A stretch of DNA of 64,000 nucleotides from Certhia americana (GCA_018697195.1 CM031857.1:90170923-90234922); one strand, 5' to 3'. Counted from the first letter of the stretch, positions 23,673 through 35,550 are shown. Translations and numbers: made by a program. The notes: generated from the letters alone by a model not told the origin.

Positions 23673-26510
23673 TTAAACTTGTTCTTCAAGTGGTTCAAGG
23701 CTGTCCAAGTGTTTTTTAGGTGTATCATCACTATGACGGCTTTGGCAATGGGTTAAATGTTTCTTAAAGCCTCGGGGAAAATTTGATTCAAAATTACAAC
23801 GGGGACACTTCAACAAACTTTGACCATGAGCAGCAACGTGATTTTTAAGAAGAGACTCCAAGAGAAAAGCTTTGCCACATATTTTACATTTGTATGGGCT
23901 TTGAACATTATGCTTGTTAACTAAATGGTGCAAGACAGCACCTTTTTTCATTGCACGACAGCAACAAATTTTGCAGTAATACTTTCCCTTGCCACGCTTC
24001 ATGTATTTTGCTATTTCTTCCTCGGAGATGAAAGCCTCTTTCTCTTCAGTAAACTGAAGCACACACTGTGGCTGCGTAGGAGTAGTTACATCCATTTTGC
24101 TCTCTTTGCTGTAATCAGATGACTCCATATCATACTGTTCTTGGTCACTGTTGGATTCTTGTTCCTTTATCTCCATTGAGTCCACCACTGCTTTTCCACA
24201 CTCACTGCTATTTAGCTCAGAATCTGAGTTCTCCTGGTTTTCCTTCCTGGGCTTCTTTTTTGGGCATGAATACAACATGTGTTCAGGTGATTCTTTGGCT
24301 AATATTGATTGTTCATCCTGTGAGAATAAATCATCCAGTGGTTTCTGATCATCTAAACTGTGAGAGAGAAAGTCACTCTCACCAGACTCACTAGGTGTTT
24401 GGGGCTCAGAGAAAAAGCCCGAAGCAGACTTGTGAGGCTCGGAAAACAGGATGTTCTTCTGGATTTCAGAAGGTACAGTAGTTTCAGCGTGTCTCTGGAC
24501 ATCAGAGGATAGAGCAGCAGCAGGCTTCTGCATCTCAGAAAATACAGCATGCTTTTGAACATCAGGGGAAACAGCAGATTTCTGGCAGTCTGTGAAAACA
24601 GCTTGCTTGAGTGTCTCAGGAGAAACAGGAGTAGGTTTCTGGGACTCAGTAAAGAGGCCATGCTTCTGAACTTCAGGAGATGTGGATTTCTGAGACTCTA
24701 GAAAAGAAGTGGACTCCTGAACTTCAGACGAAATTGAAGTGAGTTTTTGGGCTTCAGAAAACAGGGAATGCTTCTGGACTTCAGAAGAAACAAGAGCAGA
24801 TTTTTGGGCTTCAGAACACAGAACTTGTTTTTGACCTTCAGTAGAAACAGCAGAAGTAGACATCTGATTCTGGGGCTCAGAAAAGACAGCACGTTTCTGG
24901 ACATCAGTAGAAGCAGTAGGATTAGATTTACGAGTCTCTGGGAACAACACTCTTTTTCGAGGTTCAGGGAAATGAGCCCGTTTCTGAATCTCAGATGAAG
25001 CAGCAGCTGTGGATTTCTGAGTTTCAGAAAAATACATAGATTTCCGTGACTCAGAGAGTTTCCAAGATTCAGGAGATACTGAAACACCAGGCTTGCGGAC
25101 CTCAGGAAAGAAAGAAGGCTTCCAAGAGTCAGAGGAAACAGAGTGACTAGACTTTCGAAGCTCAGGAGAAACAGGGGGAGAATGCTTCCATGTGTCAGGG
25201 GACAGAACAGGTTTCCAGCCTTCAGGGTAAACAGAAGAGATGGGTTTCCAGGGCTCAGAAGAAACAAGAGTAGACTTCTGGGATTCAGAAAAGGACGTAG
25301 ACTTACACGAATCTGAAACAAGCCTCCTAGGTTCTGGCAATACAACCGAACCAGGCCTTCGAGACTCAGGGGCAGACCTCCGGGATTCTACGGACACTGA
25401 CATGGCAGGCTTTGAAGCCCAGGGAGAAACTGTGGAAGACTTCTGCACTTCATGAGGTGAAGACCTCCAGGGCTCAGGGGAAACAGCTGGACCAGGTCTC
25501 CATGACTCTGGCGAAACTGCAGAAGCAGGCCTCCGGGTTTCAGGGGAAGAAGCAGAAGCAGGCCTACGCATTTGAGAAGGATGCCTCCGTGGCTCAGGAG
25601 ACCCAGCTGGGGCATACCTCCGTGGTTCAGGGGACACTGCCGGGGGAGGTTTCTTTGGTTCTGGTGACACAGCTGGGGAGTATCTGCGGGGTTCTGGTGA
25701 CACAGCAGGAGAATGGCGCCGGGGCTCTGGTGACATGGCAGGGGAGTGCCGACGGGGCTCTGGGGACGTTGCTGGGGAGTGCCGACGGGGCTCTGGGGAC
25801 GTTGCTGGGGATGGCTTCTGTGGATCGGGGGACACAGCAGGAGATGGCTTCTGTGGGTCAGGAGACATGACAGGAGATGGCTTCTGTGGGTCAGGAGACA
25901 CAGCAGGAGATGGCCTCTGTGGGTCAGGGGACACAGACGAGGCTAACTTCTCTGGATCGGGAGATGTGGCCTGGGCTGACTTTTCTGGATCTGGGGATAC
26001 AGTCTGGACTGACTTCTCTGGCTCTGAGGAAGTCACCTGAGCAGACTTCTGGGGCTCTGGAGATACAGAAGATTTCTGAAGCTTGGGGGAAACAACAGGT
26101 TCAGATTTGGGGAGCTCAGGAGAAAGGGTAGGTTTCCGTGACTCAGGGGAAAGGGTAGGTTTCTGAGGCTCCAATGTGACACTTTTTTTGGATAAATCTG
26201 AATCTCCTTCTACCTGTTGCTCTTTCTGCTCTTCGTTCCACTTCTCAGGTGCTGCATGCTGCGCTTTGATGTGATAATATACGTTGCAATACATCTTGCT
26301 GGTAAAGAAACATTTATGGCAGTGAAACAGTTTTGCGCTTTTTTGATAAAATATAAGTTTGCCCAAACCAGCAGCATCCATTTCATCACAATACTCAGGG
26401 TGAACGGTACCCATATGAATTTGTATGTTTTCATAGTCAGTTCCCCTGAAGTTGCAGTAGTCACATTTCAAGCGCTCTGTGGTTTTACGTAGTATCTGCA
26501 ACATGTCCAT
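23673..26510 (-). CDS. CHAMP1: CHAMP1, chromosome alignment-maintaining phosphoprotein 1 (C2H2 zinc-finger protein)
   Basis: Complete 945-residue protein in one exon. Human CHAMP1 is a nuclear and spindle/kinetochore protein that binds MAD2L2 (REV7), HP1 and POGZ and supports chromosome alignment and DNA repair. Visible features are two N-terminal C2H2 fingers (C16/C19/H32/H37 and C64/C67/H80/H85); a long proline/serine-rich middle with SPE-type repeats (about 161-314), WK-type motifs (EPWKP, EGWKP, DTWKH, ESWKL) and FPE-type motifs (HFPEPRKR, LFPETRK); a basic CPKKKPRKEN cluster; the near-invariant EEEIAKYMKRGKGKYYCKIC segment; and three C-terminal fingers (starting near C846, C875, C902). 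I chose the ATG at 26510 because it has A at -3 and G at +4 and aligns with the human start (M..xQxLRK). The frame is open nine codons further up, but that start would be GTG. It is longer than the human protein (812 residues, from memory), partly because of repeat expansion. Confidence 0.97.
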   Translation of the reverse strand: MDMLQILRKTTERLKCDYCNFRGTDYENIQIHMGTVHPEYCDEMDAAGLGKLIFYQKSAKLFHCHKCFFTSKMYCNVYYHIKAQHAAPEKWNEEQKEQQVEGDSDLSKKSVTLEPQKPTLSPESRKPTLSPELPKSEPVVSPKLQKSSVSPEPQKSAQVTSSEPEKSVQTVSPDPEKSAQATSPDPEKLASSVSPDPQRPSPAVSPDPQKPSPVMSPDPQKPSPAVSPDPQKPSPATSPEPRRHSPATSPEPRRHSPAMSPEPRRHSPAVSPEPRRYSPAVSPEPKKPPPAVSPEPRRYAPAGSPEPRRHPSQMRRPASASSPETRRPASAVSPESWRPGPAVSPEPWRSSPHEVQKSSTVSPWASKPAMSVSVESRRSAPESRRPGSVVLPEPRRLVSDSCKSTSFSESQKSTLVSSEPWKPISSVYPEGWKPVLSPDTWKHSPPVSPELRKSSHSVSSDSWKPSFFPEVRKPGVSVSPESWKLSESRKSMYFSETQKSTAAASSEIQKRAHFPEPRKRVLFPETRKSNPTASTDVQKRAVFSEPQNQMSTSAVSTEGQKQVLCSEAQKSALVSSEVQKHSLFSEAQKLTSISSEVQESTSFLESQKSTSPEVQKHGLFTESQKPTPVSPETLKQAVFTDCQKSAVSPDVQKHAVFSEMQKPAAALSSDVQRHAETTVPSEIQKNILFSEPHKSASGFFSEPQTPSESGESDFLSHSLDDQKPLDDLFSQDEQSILAKESPEHMLYSCPKKKPRKENQENSDSELNSSECGKAVVDSMEIKEQESNSDQEQYDMESSDYSKESKMDVTTPTQPQCVLQFTEEKEAFISEEEIAKYMKRGKGKYYCKICCCRAMKKGAVLHHLVNKHNVQSPYKCKICGKAFLLESLLKNHVAAHGQSLLKCPRCNFESNFPRGFKKHLTHCQSRHSDDTPKKHLDSLEPLEEQV
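25569..26030 (-). repeat. CHAMP1: 33-bp coding minisatellite (SPE repeats) inside CHAMP1
   Basis: Fourteen tandem units of 33 bp encode 11-residue repeats of the form SP(D/E)P(Q/E/R)(K/R)xxxAx, residues about 161-314. Neighbouring units are nearly identical in DNA (for example two adjacent GGGGAGTGCCGACGGGGCTC units near 25741-25806 on the plus strand), so the array has expanded by recent unit duplication. Because the unit is a multiple of three, several other frames stay open across it and produce spurious long ORFs on both strands. Confidence 0.93.
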
Positions 26511-26571
26511 TTTTCTATAGGCAGCAACAGTTTCCACAGCACTGCACCTTTTAAAGAGGAATTTTCCGTTC
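26511..26571 (-). other. CHAMP1: CHAMP1 5' UTR part of the coding exon, with splice acceptor
   Basis: Upstream of the start, the minus strand reads CCTTTATTGCAG then GAACGG. The AG at 26572-26573 is a good 3' splice site, so the coding exon begins at 26571 with 61 bases of 5' leader. This agrees with a non-coding first exon further upstream, as in other vertebrate CHAMP1 genes. Confidence 0.7.
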
Positions 26572-29231
26572 CTGCAATAAAGGAAAAAGATCTGTACAGT
26601 TATCCATCCATGTTAATTTCAACTCTGTCATCCCTAAATAATCGCATAGGCTTTTCCCTGCTCACGCCCCCTCCCTTTTTAGAAAGAATAAATTTTGCAC
26701 AGATACTGGCAAATTCATAGAGAATTCCAAACATAGGTGTCACCAACTTCTGAAAATAATTTTTCATCAGTAAAACTTGAAAAAACAAAGCTTATATTTA
26801 ACAATAGGCCTTCCTACCTATGTAAAAAAACTGGAAGCAAATGATAAAAAAGAATCCAGGTGATGAAGAGCAATGTTTGAATTTCATTTGATAAATGTGA
26901 CTTGTTTTCTCCATTGTCTTCTCTTCCTGTATTTAATGTGCTTTTATTGACATTGTACTATTTACATTATACATGTAAACTGAAAGCAAAAAGTACTTCG
27001 AAAGTACTTGAAACTGATACTGAGATAAGGCCATTTAAAAAATGCATTTCTGTCACTGAATTTCAAAACTAATCATCGTTTTTTGACAAATGCAAAAAAA
27101 AATCAAGAAAACAGCAGCCTAAAGCCTAGGCTATTCTCACCTGTGAAGTACTGACTGCTTCTCACTAATTACATAAAAAAACCCAATGCTGACAATAAAA
27201 ACTTCATCTGTTATGAAAAGGACTTTTCCAGTTCCATTACTTTATCGGTTGCCCTAATACCAACAAAAATACTATTTAAGAAAAACAGCAGGAGATTTTT
27301 TCCCAGTTGGTATAGTGAACAGTCCGCTGTATCCAGAACATTGTTTTCCTCACCTCAAAGATGGAAATTTCTCAAAATTAATACTTTTTGCAAGACTTTA
27401 AAAACCCCAACATAATAACAGGAAAAACAAACAAACAAATAAAAATTCCAAGAAAACAAACAAAAAACTGCCCAAACATAAATAGTTTTTAATGATTTGG
27501 CTAGATTCCCCTATTTCCAACAGAATTTAACCAGAGTAGCTACTACAATGAGCAGAAAACCGAGTCTAGCCATGTTCTGTAAGTTACATCAACATAAAAG
27601 TGGAAGGCAAAAAAGGACATTTAAGTGAAATGCACACACTTTTTTCTTGTAGGTTGAAATTAAACAGTTGTTACATGATTAATCATGCTAAGCTATCAAT
27701 CTAATTTTGGGGGGTCTTGTAAAACACACTGCTTCAAAACACTCAAAATTGTTGTTTTATTTTAACATTAATTTACCTGTCTAAATATATATATTAGACT
27801 AACAAGTCTAAAAATATGCATTCAAAGCAAGTTTTCCTAATTTATTCCTAAAGCATTTTCCCCCTGGTTTCTTATGGAAATGAGGCTTACACAAACACAT
27901 TGCCCCTACAGTCAATGCCAATCAAACTGGACAAAGCAATCCAGCCTTACTTTGCATTTCTACACCTTTAATGAAAATCAGGAGCTAGAGAATGCATGCA
28001 ATGCCTCCACTGAGGCAGAATATGTCACTTAGCAGGGACTTCTGTTTAGCCTCTACACAAATAGTCTTGAAACATTCAGAGCAAGCACTGTCTGATTCAG
28101 CTTGTAATTAAGGAAAAGGGGAAGGAATTAAAAACACTACAGCAGTGAGCTGCTTTAGGATTGGGGCAGAGACAGAATGAAAGCAAATTAGCACCGCTGC
28201 TACAGGATGAGTTGGATACAGCAAAAACCAGAAAAGAAGGATTGGCTGAGGAGCAAGAGGGCACAAATCCTTAAGAAATAGAGCTTCACTAGTTCAGCTG
28301 CTTATGGAAAAACTCCTTTGCATGCACTGTGCGTACACACCTCACATTAAGTAATGGTGGAACAGAGCATGGTGGAACCACATACAGAGCTTTAAGAAGG
28401 ATTCTGTTTTACAACCATGAGGCAAATGAACAGCATCCGACCACAGCCTAGCTACAACTGAGAAGTAATTACTCTGCTCTACAAACACAGAAGTGGAAGG
28501 ATCTTTGGATAGAAGTTGCAGTTTTCCAGCACTGCTGGCAAAACAAAAGACACCCCAAACTGTAGCCCACACCACATTCTGTGTTGACCCAAAACATTTC
28601 CCAAAATCTTCTAATGATTATTTTATGTCTGGAAAAGATGAAAACAAAACAGAAAGATGACTGCAGTGCTCAGTGGGCTGTATCTCTGCAACAGAAAATA
28701 ACTTACTAATTGTAAAGATCCACAGCACATCATGTCTTAGTATTCCAGAAGACCTTCAGGTCTTTATGAATTACAGTTTATGTTTTGTTTGCAGAACTCG
28801 GGACAATGGGAGGAAAGGAAGATTTAAATCTGAAAGCAAAAATTTTTGAATTGCTGATATGAGTAAAATAGAAAGGTTTTGGGGTTTTTTTATTAATCAC
28901 AGCAGAACATAATTAGAACAATAAAGACATACTGTGGTAATCACGATTTTAGACTTGAAAGGGAATTTGTCAATTCCAAAATTGGTTATAATCCTGAACT
29001 ATCCATTTTCTTTTCACTAGAAAAATCAAAAAAGGGCTTTTCCAATTTGAGTTTATCACAGTTTATAACAAAGTTTATTGGACAATCTTTTCTACTCTCT
29101 TCAAAATTTCCCTGCTCTTAACATGTCACCTGTTGCCCTTGCTGCAGTTTTTTGTTATTCACTGAATACACTTCACCCCACCACTCATCCTCTTCTTTCA
29201 TTCAGTTCTACCTTACTTTATGAATAAAATT
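26572..29231 (-). other. CHAMP1: CHAMP1 5' intron, single-copy part
   Basis: AT-rich intron sequence without coding frames, CR1 copies or long simple repeats that I can identify. It joins the duplicated block at 29.2 kb. Confidence 0.55.
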
Positions 29232-32200
29232 CCCACCTTCTTTCCAAATACAACAGATAGAAAGCCAGTGGCTCCTTTCCACAAATTGTCCAAATTGCTG
29301 CTAAGCCTTTTTGACCGTAAGGTTATTTTGGAACCAAAGAACTTACAGGCACAGTCCAGACATCCAAAAGTCTTGACAGTCAAGCCTTTTGCATAAGAAA
29401 TAACATTAAAGAGCTGAGGGCACTTTCTCTCACATTGCCATCACTCACCATTTTTAGCTCTGTAACTCAACCCACCATATCTGGCAGTCACTGAAGTAAC
29501 TGCCTCTTCTGCTGAAATCTCTACTTAATTGAGGCACCCTACTGAGCAAGACAACTCTTCCTTGTTGCAGCACCTTAGGTAGCAAGTCCATGGAACAGTA
29601 AACCTAGTTTTAGAACCATTACTGAGATCAGTAACAAACTTAAACAGCGTTAAGCCCCTACTAACTCATGGTGTCAATTTAAATTTGTTGAAACACTTCT
29701 GAAATAATAAACTCAGAGATGTTAACTTAGCACAGATTTAAATAGCTAGTCTGAAAGATTCTCCTGTCAAGCCCTCCAGATTCCTTCTCAATATTGGCTC
29801 CAATGCTGTCTCTACATGGTTTTGGTTGCTGCCATCCTCTGTACTCAGGTTTATCACACAAATGACTCTGCTTCATACTGCTCTTTGCCATCAGCTCCTG
29901 CACCAGAACTTGTTCTGCACTGGATCCTGCCTTGCTGAGTTGGGTGAAAGTGCAAGGAACAACATACCACTGTTTTCTAAAGAGTCCCACACAGCAGAGT
30001 CAGCCAGCCTAGAAACCATATACTCAGTAAGCAGGTCCCCATAGCTTTGGTCCTGCATGAACTGTGATGTAATCTGTGCTCAGCAGCACCTTTTTGGCAA
30101 TACTGAGGGAAACGGACCATGATCCCTCTGTGTAAATACATTATTATAGACATTAAAAGAAACTAGCTCTGCACTGCTGCAAATCAAACCCATAAAAAGG
30201 GTAAGGAAAATTATTGGGGTGACCAATCTGTCAGGGTGCTCCATGTGCACTGGAGAGAATTGGACCAAGTACTAAATCCCGACATCATTCTAGTCCTCTG
30301 AAGCTCTTTGAGGAAAAGTACAAATTTCAGGATGAAGATCAAATTGTCATGAGCAACAGCTTCTCCATGAAACAAAGCAGAAGACAGATGGCCACTGGAG
30401 TATCTCTCGAGACTTCTTGAGCACTCCTAGGAGGACAAAGAAGCTGCGACTGCTGCAAGTACAAATACCTGTACAGGCCCCAGGCCACTTTTAGTTGAAC
30501 ACTCTGCCAGGCCATAACTGTTTTGTAAAAAGGACACCTGAGCATCCCTCTATTTGAACTCTCAGTTAACAGGATGTGCAGTGCAGCAGTGGCTATAACA
30601 GAGGCTGCGCTGCATGCCACTGGAACTACAAAGCACAACATATTCCTTAATTGCTCTTTCTGCATTCCCTCTTACTTTTCTCACTTTCCATGGCTGCAAC
30701 ACTGAAAAAACAAATACAGATGCAGCCAAACAGAACTAATTGTCTGTTCTGAGAACACACTACAACCAAAGCAGAAGCCTGAAGCCCAGCATTTATGCCT
30801 GTCCTGTGTCCACATCCTGCCTTCAAGACAGAATACTGTGATTCAACTAAGATTCTGGGGCTTGCAATACTAAATTTTAACTTAAGGCAGCCAAGACTCA
30901 TTTAGAGTCTTCCTAAGACATGACATTACCCACTGAAATCTACCTGAACAGGTAAGTGCTTCTGGCTAAAAGCTCACTAGATCCTCAGATATCAAGCACA
31001 GTAACAGCATCAGCACCAACTCAGCTTTTAGCTGACTTGAAGTGACACAGATCAATGTCCATCACTCAGGTTTAAAGTTGCCTGAAGAGACACAAATCTC
31101 AGCAGTGGGACCACCAGTCCCTACTGCTGCTCCATCAGCCACCTCTCCCAACCCCTCTTCTTTCATGCATGTTTAGAACCTACATAGAGAGGTTCCTACC
31201 ACCAACTCTCTCCACTGAGATGCTGAAGATCCTTAAACCAGTTCCTGTCCCCTACATTGCAGTTCTGACCATAATCTCCTCCACCACAGGAAGAACACAA
31301 AAACAGCATAGGGAAAGGATTGGTAACAAGGGCATGTATCTACCTCAGAAAAGAACAACCATCACTGCTTTTCTTGATTTCTTCTTAGCAGCCAAGAGCT
31401 AAAGTCATGATTTGGCAAAAAGAAGAAGTATCCAGGAAGTCAGAAGCAGTGAGGTAACCGCAAATTCAACCAAAAGTTGGTTATGAGTATCACAGGGCAG
31501 CCACAGAGTGAAGTCAAACAGCATCAGAAGTTTCTGATGAGCTCATGTTAAACTGAGCAATAGGAGCGTCCTAAGCTAATGCACAGAGAGGAGAGGCCTC
31601 CTGATGTCTTCCCAGCCAACATATCCAGCCATGTAGAGATGGTTCCTGGATTCCACATCCCATCTTCCACAAGGATCCCACATAAGATTAAGCCATACTT
31701 CCTACAGCCTCTCAAAAACCTCCCAGCGGAAGAAAAGTGGAAAAATGCAGAGGAGATACCTACATATAAGAAGCAATCCATGCAGGGGATGGCACAGCAT
31801 GACTCTGGCAGCAAACAAAATACTTTCTCTTCTTTTTCTCTACTTTTTAACTCCATTCCAATTTCATAGCTACAAGTCTTCCAATCATTCCTGGTAATTT
31901 TCAGTAAACATGTTCTACACTTAGCATTGCAACATTGAACATATACCTGCATTTTTCCTCTACGGAAGACAAGCTGTGACTGAGGGAAGCAACAAAGCAC
32001 CCAAAGCTAAAGATTAGACTGTCTGTGGGCATCGAATATTAGATTTCTTTCAACATGAAGAAATTTCTTTTTAACATGAAGAAATTCAGAGCACAGCAAT
32101 AAGTAGTCTGCCACATCACTGTTCAAAATCAGACTTAGTTCTCAGTGGCAGAAGAATCTGTAACTCTTTTCCTCTCAATAAACAATCAAGCCTGGTGAAA

Positions 32201-33501
32201 CACAAGCAGATAGAGGACATGCAACATACTTTAATGACACCAACACAGGTAGGAAAATGACCCAGAAGAAAACCCTGTGATTTTCTGCAATGACCTACAG
32301 CCACACATAGGATTCCCTATACCAGTCACTGCACAGGAAGGATCATTGTTTATTTTCATCAGCCTTGGAAGTTTCTTGCAGGCAAACAGTTCAGTCATAA
32401 CCTCTGTCAGTCAGCAGGGTCATGGAAAATTTGTTCCCAGCAAAAGAAAGCTGGGTAAGCGAGATACAGCGGCATCATTGCCTCAGCTAGCAGGAACAGA
32501 TCCAAACTTTTGCTGGGTTTAAGCAAAAGGAAAAAAATCACATGTTTTTGCAGTGCCAAAAAGTAAATGGCAGTCTGGTGGCAGCATGATGCTTCTCTTG
32601 AAGCTACATCCCTGTGTTGTGACTGACAAAGAGAAGTTTAGCTCCCAGAGGAAGCTGCACACAAACACCCCACAGTGGGGCAGAGCAGGCACTTGACAAT
32701 GCACTAGGCAGGGAAGGGAATCGTTTCCAAGGCACCGTGAACAAGACAACCCTATGCTCGGGTTAGTCCAGAACTGTCCACAGTAACTGACTACAACTTC
32801 ACATCTGAACTCCCAGCTACCAGCCAGTCTATGCAGGCTAAGTTCCAGCAGCAACAATTGCTGAACAAGGTCTTTAAAATTTCACAGCCACACAAGGCAC
32901 AAACATTCCAACTAAACGAGCCATTGAAACAGTAAGATATGCTAAGAACATGGAAGGCAGGAAATGCTGCATTATGAAGTTTCATGTTTCCAGGAAAGGT
33001 TCAAGTCAGGGGAGATCTACAAATTGACAACAGTTGATGCACATGCAGATGACTTAAGAAACACAAAGCATCCAGAACTGCAGCAATTTTGCAATATTTC
33101 AATCTTTGTTAAGAGAATGACAAGTCTACACAACATTGGTTCAATATAAGATCTAACACAATCCAAATTGCAAAGTAAAATTAATGTACCTTTGACAGAT
33201 TCAAGATAGAAGATATTAATTCCATGTACTTCTGACACAGCTTTCTGACTCTGAGTTCACAATTCCACTTAGCTGGCTTCCAAAAACCTTACTGCTGCAG
33301 TGCTGTACCTGAGCTAATGAAGTTCCACTAGACCCACCACAGCATTACAATCTAGTCAAGAACTGAACTAATGCTGCGAAACTTGGTGATAACAGGCTAA
33401 GAATTCTCTTTATGGTACCCTGAAAGAATATGGGGTTCAAGGGAAGATTATGGAAGAGAAATATGAAATCCAAAGTTTCTATATTCCTCACCTGCAAAAA
33501 A

Positions 33502-33890
33502 TTCATAGAATCACTGAGGTTGGAAAAGACCCCTGAGATCGTTGAGCTCCAACCTATGACTGAACACCCCTTGTCAAGCAGACTATGGCACTCAGCGCCA
33601 CATCAAGTCTTTCCTTAAACACCTCCAGCTTCAGTGACTCCAATACCACCCTGGCGGTCCATTCCAATGTCTAATCACTTTCACAGTGAAGTAATTCTTC
33701 CTCGTGTCCAACCTAAACATCTGCTGGTGCAATTTAAGACTACGTCTTCTTGTCCTGTCACTTGTTGCCTGGGAGAAGAGGCCGAACCCCCACTGGCTGC
33801 AGCCCTTTCAGGCGGCCTAGAGAGCGGTTAAGGTCCCCCTGGCAGCCTCTTATCCCAGGCTGAAACCCACCTAGACCCCCTAAGCGCTCA
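33502..33890 (-). mobile_element. CR1 LINE fragment (unit A)
   Basis: Begins TTCATAGAATCACTGAGGTT, then GGAAAAGACCCCTGAGATCG, and extends unusually far into the 3' UTR region of CR1 (CTTGTCCTGTCACTTGTTGC, GGGAGAAGAGGCCGAACCCC, a CAGCCCTTTCAGGCGG block). About 390 bases, minus strand, adjacent to the CpG island. Confidence 0.93.
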
Positions 33891-34466
33891 ATCACAGGAC
33901 ATGCTCCTCCAGAACGTGGGGGGGGGGCCCTGGTTCGCGACCCTGCTTCTCTGCTCCACGTGCGCTATTCCTGTCAACAGGGGCGGACGGGACCGGTCCC
34001 GCCGGGGGGACACGTTCCAGTAGGCCGATACTCGCTTATTCCCAGGACAGCAGACGGCCAGCGTGCTCTCCCGCTCCTCGCTGCGCCGGCATCCTTTAAC
34101 CTTTCCTGCGGGTGAGGGGGTGCCTGCGGGCCGGCTCTCCGGATTCCCGCTGTCGGCCCTCCCGGGGCGCACCCCCGGGGCGGGGGCAACGCCGCCCTCC
34201 AATTCATACCGCCACCTCCGGGCGCTCTCCCTCGCACTCCTCTACCTCTCTTCTCGTGTCATTGCCCACCGTGCGCGGCCCCGCCGGTTTTGTTCCCCCG
34301 CGCAGCGCACGGCAAGCGCCGCCGCCCCCCGCGCGGCGGGGGATGGACCAAGGGAAGGCCAGGCCGAAGCACTAGGGGGAGGGAGGGAAGCGCGCCGGGG
34401 CCCTGGCGGGCGGGAGCGGGGGGCGAGCGGGACGCTGTGCAGCACGCCCCCCCCGGGGGCACTCAC

Positions 34467-34590
34467 CGTCGGGGCTCGGGCGGAGACGGCGGGCGCGGGG
34501 ACGGGGGGGCAGGGCCGGGCTACCCCAGCAAGGCGGCCGGCGGCCGGCGCCGGCGGGACCGGCGGCGGGCAGGCGCCAAACGCAGCCGGC
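34467..34590 (-). other. CHAMP1: presumed non-coding exon 1 of CHAMP1 (unit A)
   Basis: On the minus strand GAGCCCCGACG is followed by GTGAGTGCCC, a near-perfect 5' splice site at 34466/34467, inside the CpG island. The same donor is preserved in unit B. The 5' limit is a guess (between the donor and the E-box at 34603). No ATG-initiated frame is proposed for this exon. Confidence 0.4.
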
Positions 34591-34602
34591 GGCGGCAGGG
34601 AG

Positions 34603-34610
34603 GTCACGTG
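34603..34610. promoter_or_regulatory. CHAMP1: E-box GTCACGTG (unit A)
   Basis: GTCACGTG, a USF/MYC/TFE-type palindromic E-box (CACGTG core), about 140 bases upstream of the presumed exon-1 donor. It is preserved at the same place in unit B (41261-41268) although the flanks differ. Confidence 0.4.
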
Positions 34611-34884
34611 CCGCGCGGAGGCGGCGGGGGGGGTAGAGGGGTGGCCGTGGGGCGGGGGCCGCCGGGCACGCGCACCCCACCCAGCCTCTCCCGCGCACCG
34701 CCCGGAGGGGGGCGCTTTATGTTTGCCGCACAGGGGGTGGGACCCACCCGGTCTAGGTCTCGGGGCGCGCCACAACCCACAGAAGGTTGGGTTTCAAGTT
34801 TTCCAGTTGCGGAGAGATTCCCGAAGATCGCAGAGAAACTGCAGGCACCAAGTCAAAGCATTAGGCGCAAAGACCTCGAGATCC

Positions 34885-35330
34885 TCGACTGTGACCAAAC
34901 AACACCGTGTCAACACGACATGGCCCTCGGTGGCATGTCCAGTTTAGTTTTCCGTTAAAACCACCTCCAGGGACCAGTGCCTCCAACACCTCTTTGGGCA
35001 GCCCATCAATACTCAATTCACCCTCTGAGTGAAGAAATTACTAATTTTAACCTTAAAAATACCCTGATGCGATTTAGTGTAAGAACTGTGTGCTGGTTGC
35101 TGGGATAAGGCCTGACTTTCGGGAAGTAGGGAGTGGTTGAGGTCCAACCTGCGCTCCTTGTTCGCCAGGCTGATCAACCCCAGCTCCTAAGCCCCTCCCT
35201 TACAGGCACACCCGCTGTGTGCTCCTCTCGGGATCTGCTCCAGCCCAATTAACATCCATTCCTGAACTGAGGGGCCCAGGACAGGGATGCAGGATTCTCG
35301 ACGGTGTGGGTTCACCAGTGTCAAATAGGG
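34885..35330 (-). mobile_element. degraded CR1 LINE fragment (unit A)
   Basis: Contains recognisable but indel-ridden CR1 blocks: CCTCTTTGGGCAGCCCATCA, GAGTGAAGAAATTACTAATT, CGCCAGGCTGATCAACCCCA and CCTGAACTGAGGGGCCCAGG. Minus orientation. The matching copy in unit B starts near 41480. Confidence 0.75.
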
Positions 35331-35436
35331 GGTCTGCACCTCACGTTTCCTGGTCCAGTTCTGACCTCCCCTCCAGTCCAGGATCACTTTTTGCCGGTTT
35401 TTGGATTTTGCAGTGCTTTTCGTCCAGTGTGGCCCA

Positions 35437-35550
35437 GAATACTCGGCTCAGAGACTCACAGCACCCAATACACGTTGGAAAAGGACTCTCTGCGATCCCA
35501 CTCCAACCTATGACTGAATCACCCCACCTGCACCACAGGCTACAGCACTA
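35437..35550 (-). mobile_element. degraded CR1 LINE 3' end (unit A)
   Basis: Blocks CAGAGACTCACAGCACCCAA and CCCACTCCAACCTATGACTG mark a second CR1 3' end in the minus orientation. The unit B counterpart near 41990 reads closer to the CR1 pattern (CTCAGAGAATCACAGAACCA). Confidence 0.7.

Larger units (their letters stand above)
33930..34760. promoter_or_regulatory. CHAMP1: CpG island / presumed CHAMP1 promoter (unit A)
   Basis: An abrupt shift from AT-rich sequence to very GC- and CpG-rich DNA with GGGCGG boxes, in an otherwise AT-rich window. It lies upstream of CHAMP1 on its transcribed strand and contains a consensus splice donor and a CACGTG E-box. The large open frames here (up to 294 codons on the plus strand) result from the scarcity of stop codons in GC-rich DNA. 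A divergent transcript cannot be excluded. Confidence 0.75.

Noticed and set aside
24698..26131. Long alternative frames on both strands inside CHAMP1 (215 codons minus at 24698-25345, 152 codons plus at 25412-25870)
   Set aside because: Shadows of the CHAMP1 coding repeats, whose units are multiples of three. The CHAMP1 frame is the one with conserved zinc fingers.
26511..26537. Nine extra N-terminal codons before the CHAMP1 ATG
   Set aside because: That extension would start at GTG. The ATG at 26510 has a good Kozak context and matches the human start.
34063..34947. 294-codon plus-strand frame (and several others of 100-220 codons on both strands) in the first CpG island
   Set aside because: All frames are open together because the DNA is GC-rich and stop-poor. 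The composition is A/G/P/R-rich, no frame is shared with the second island copy, and there are no domains.
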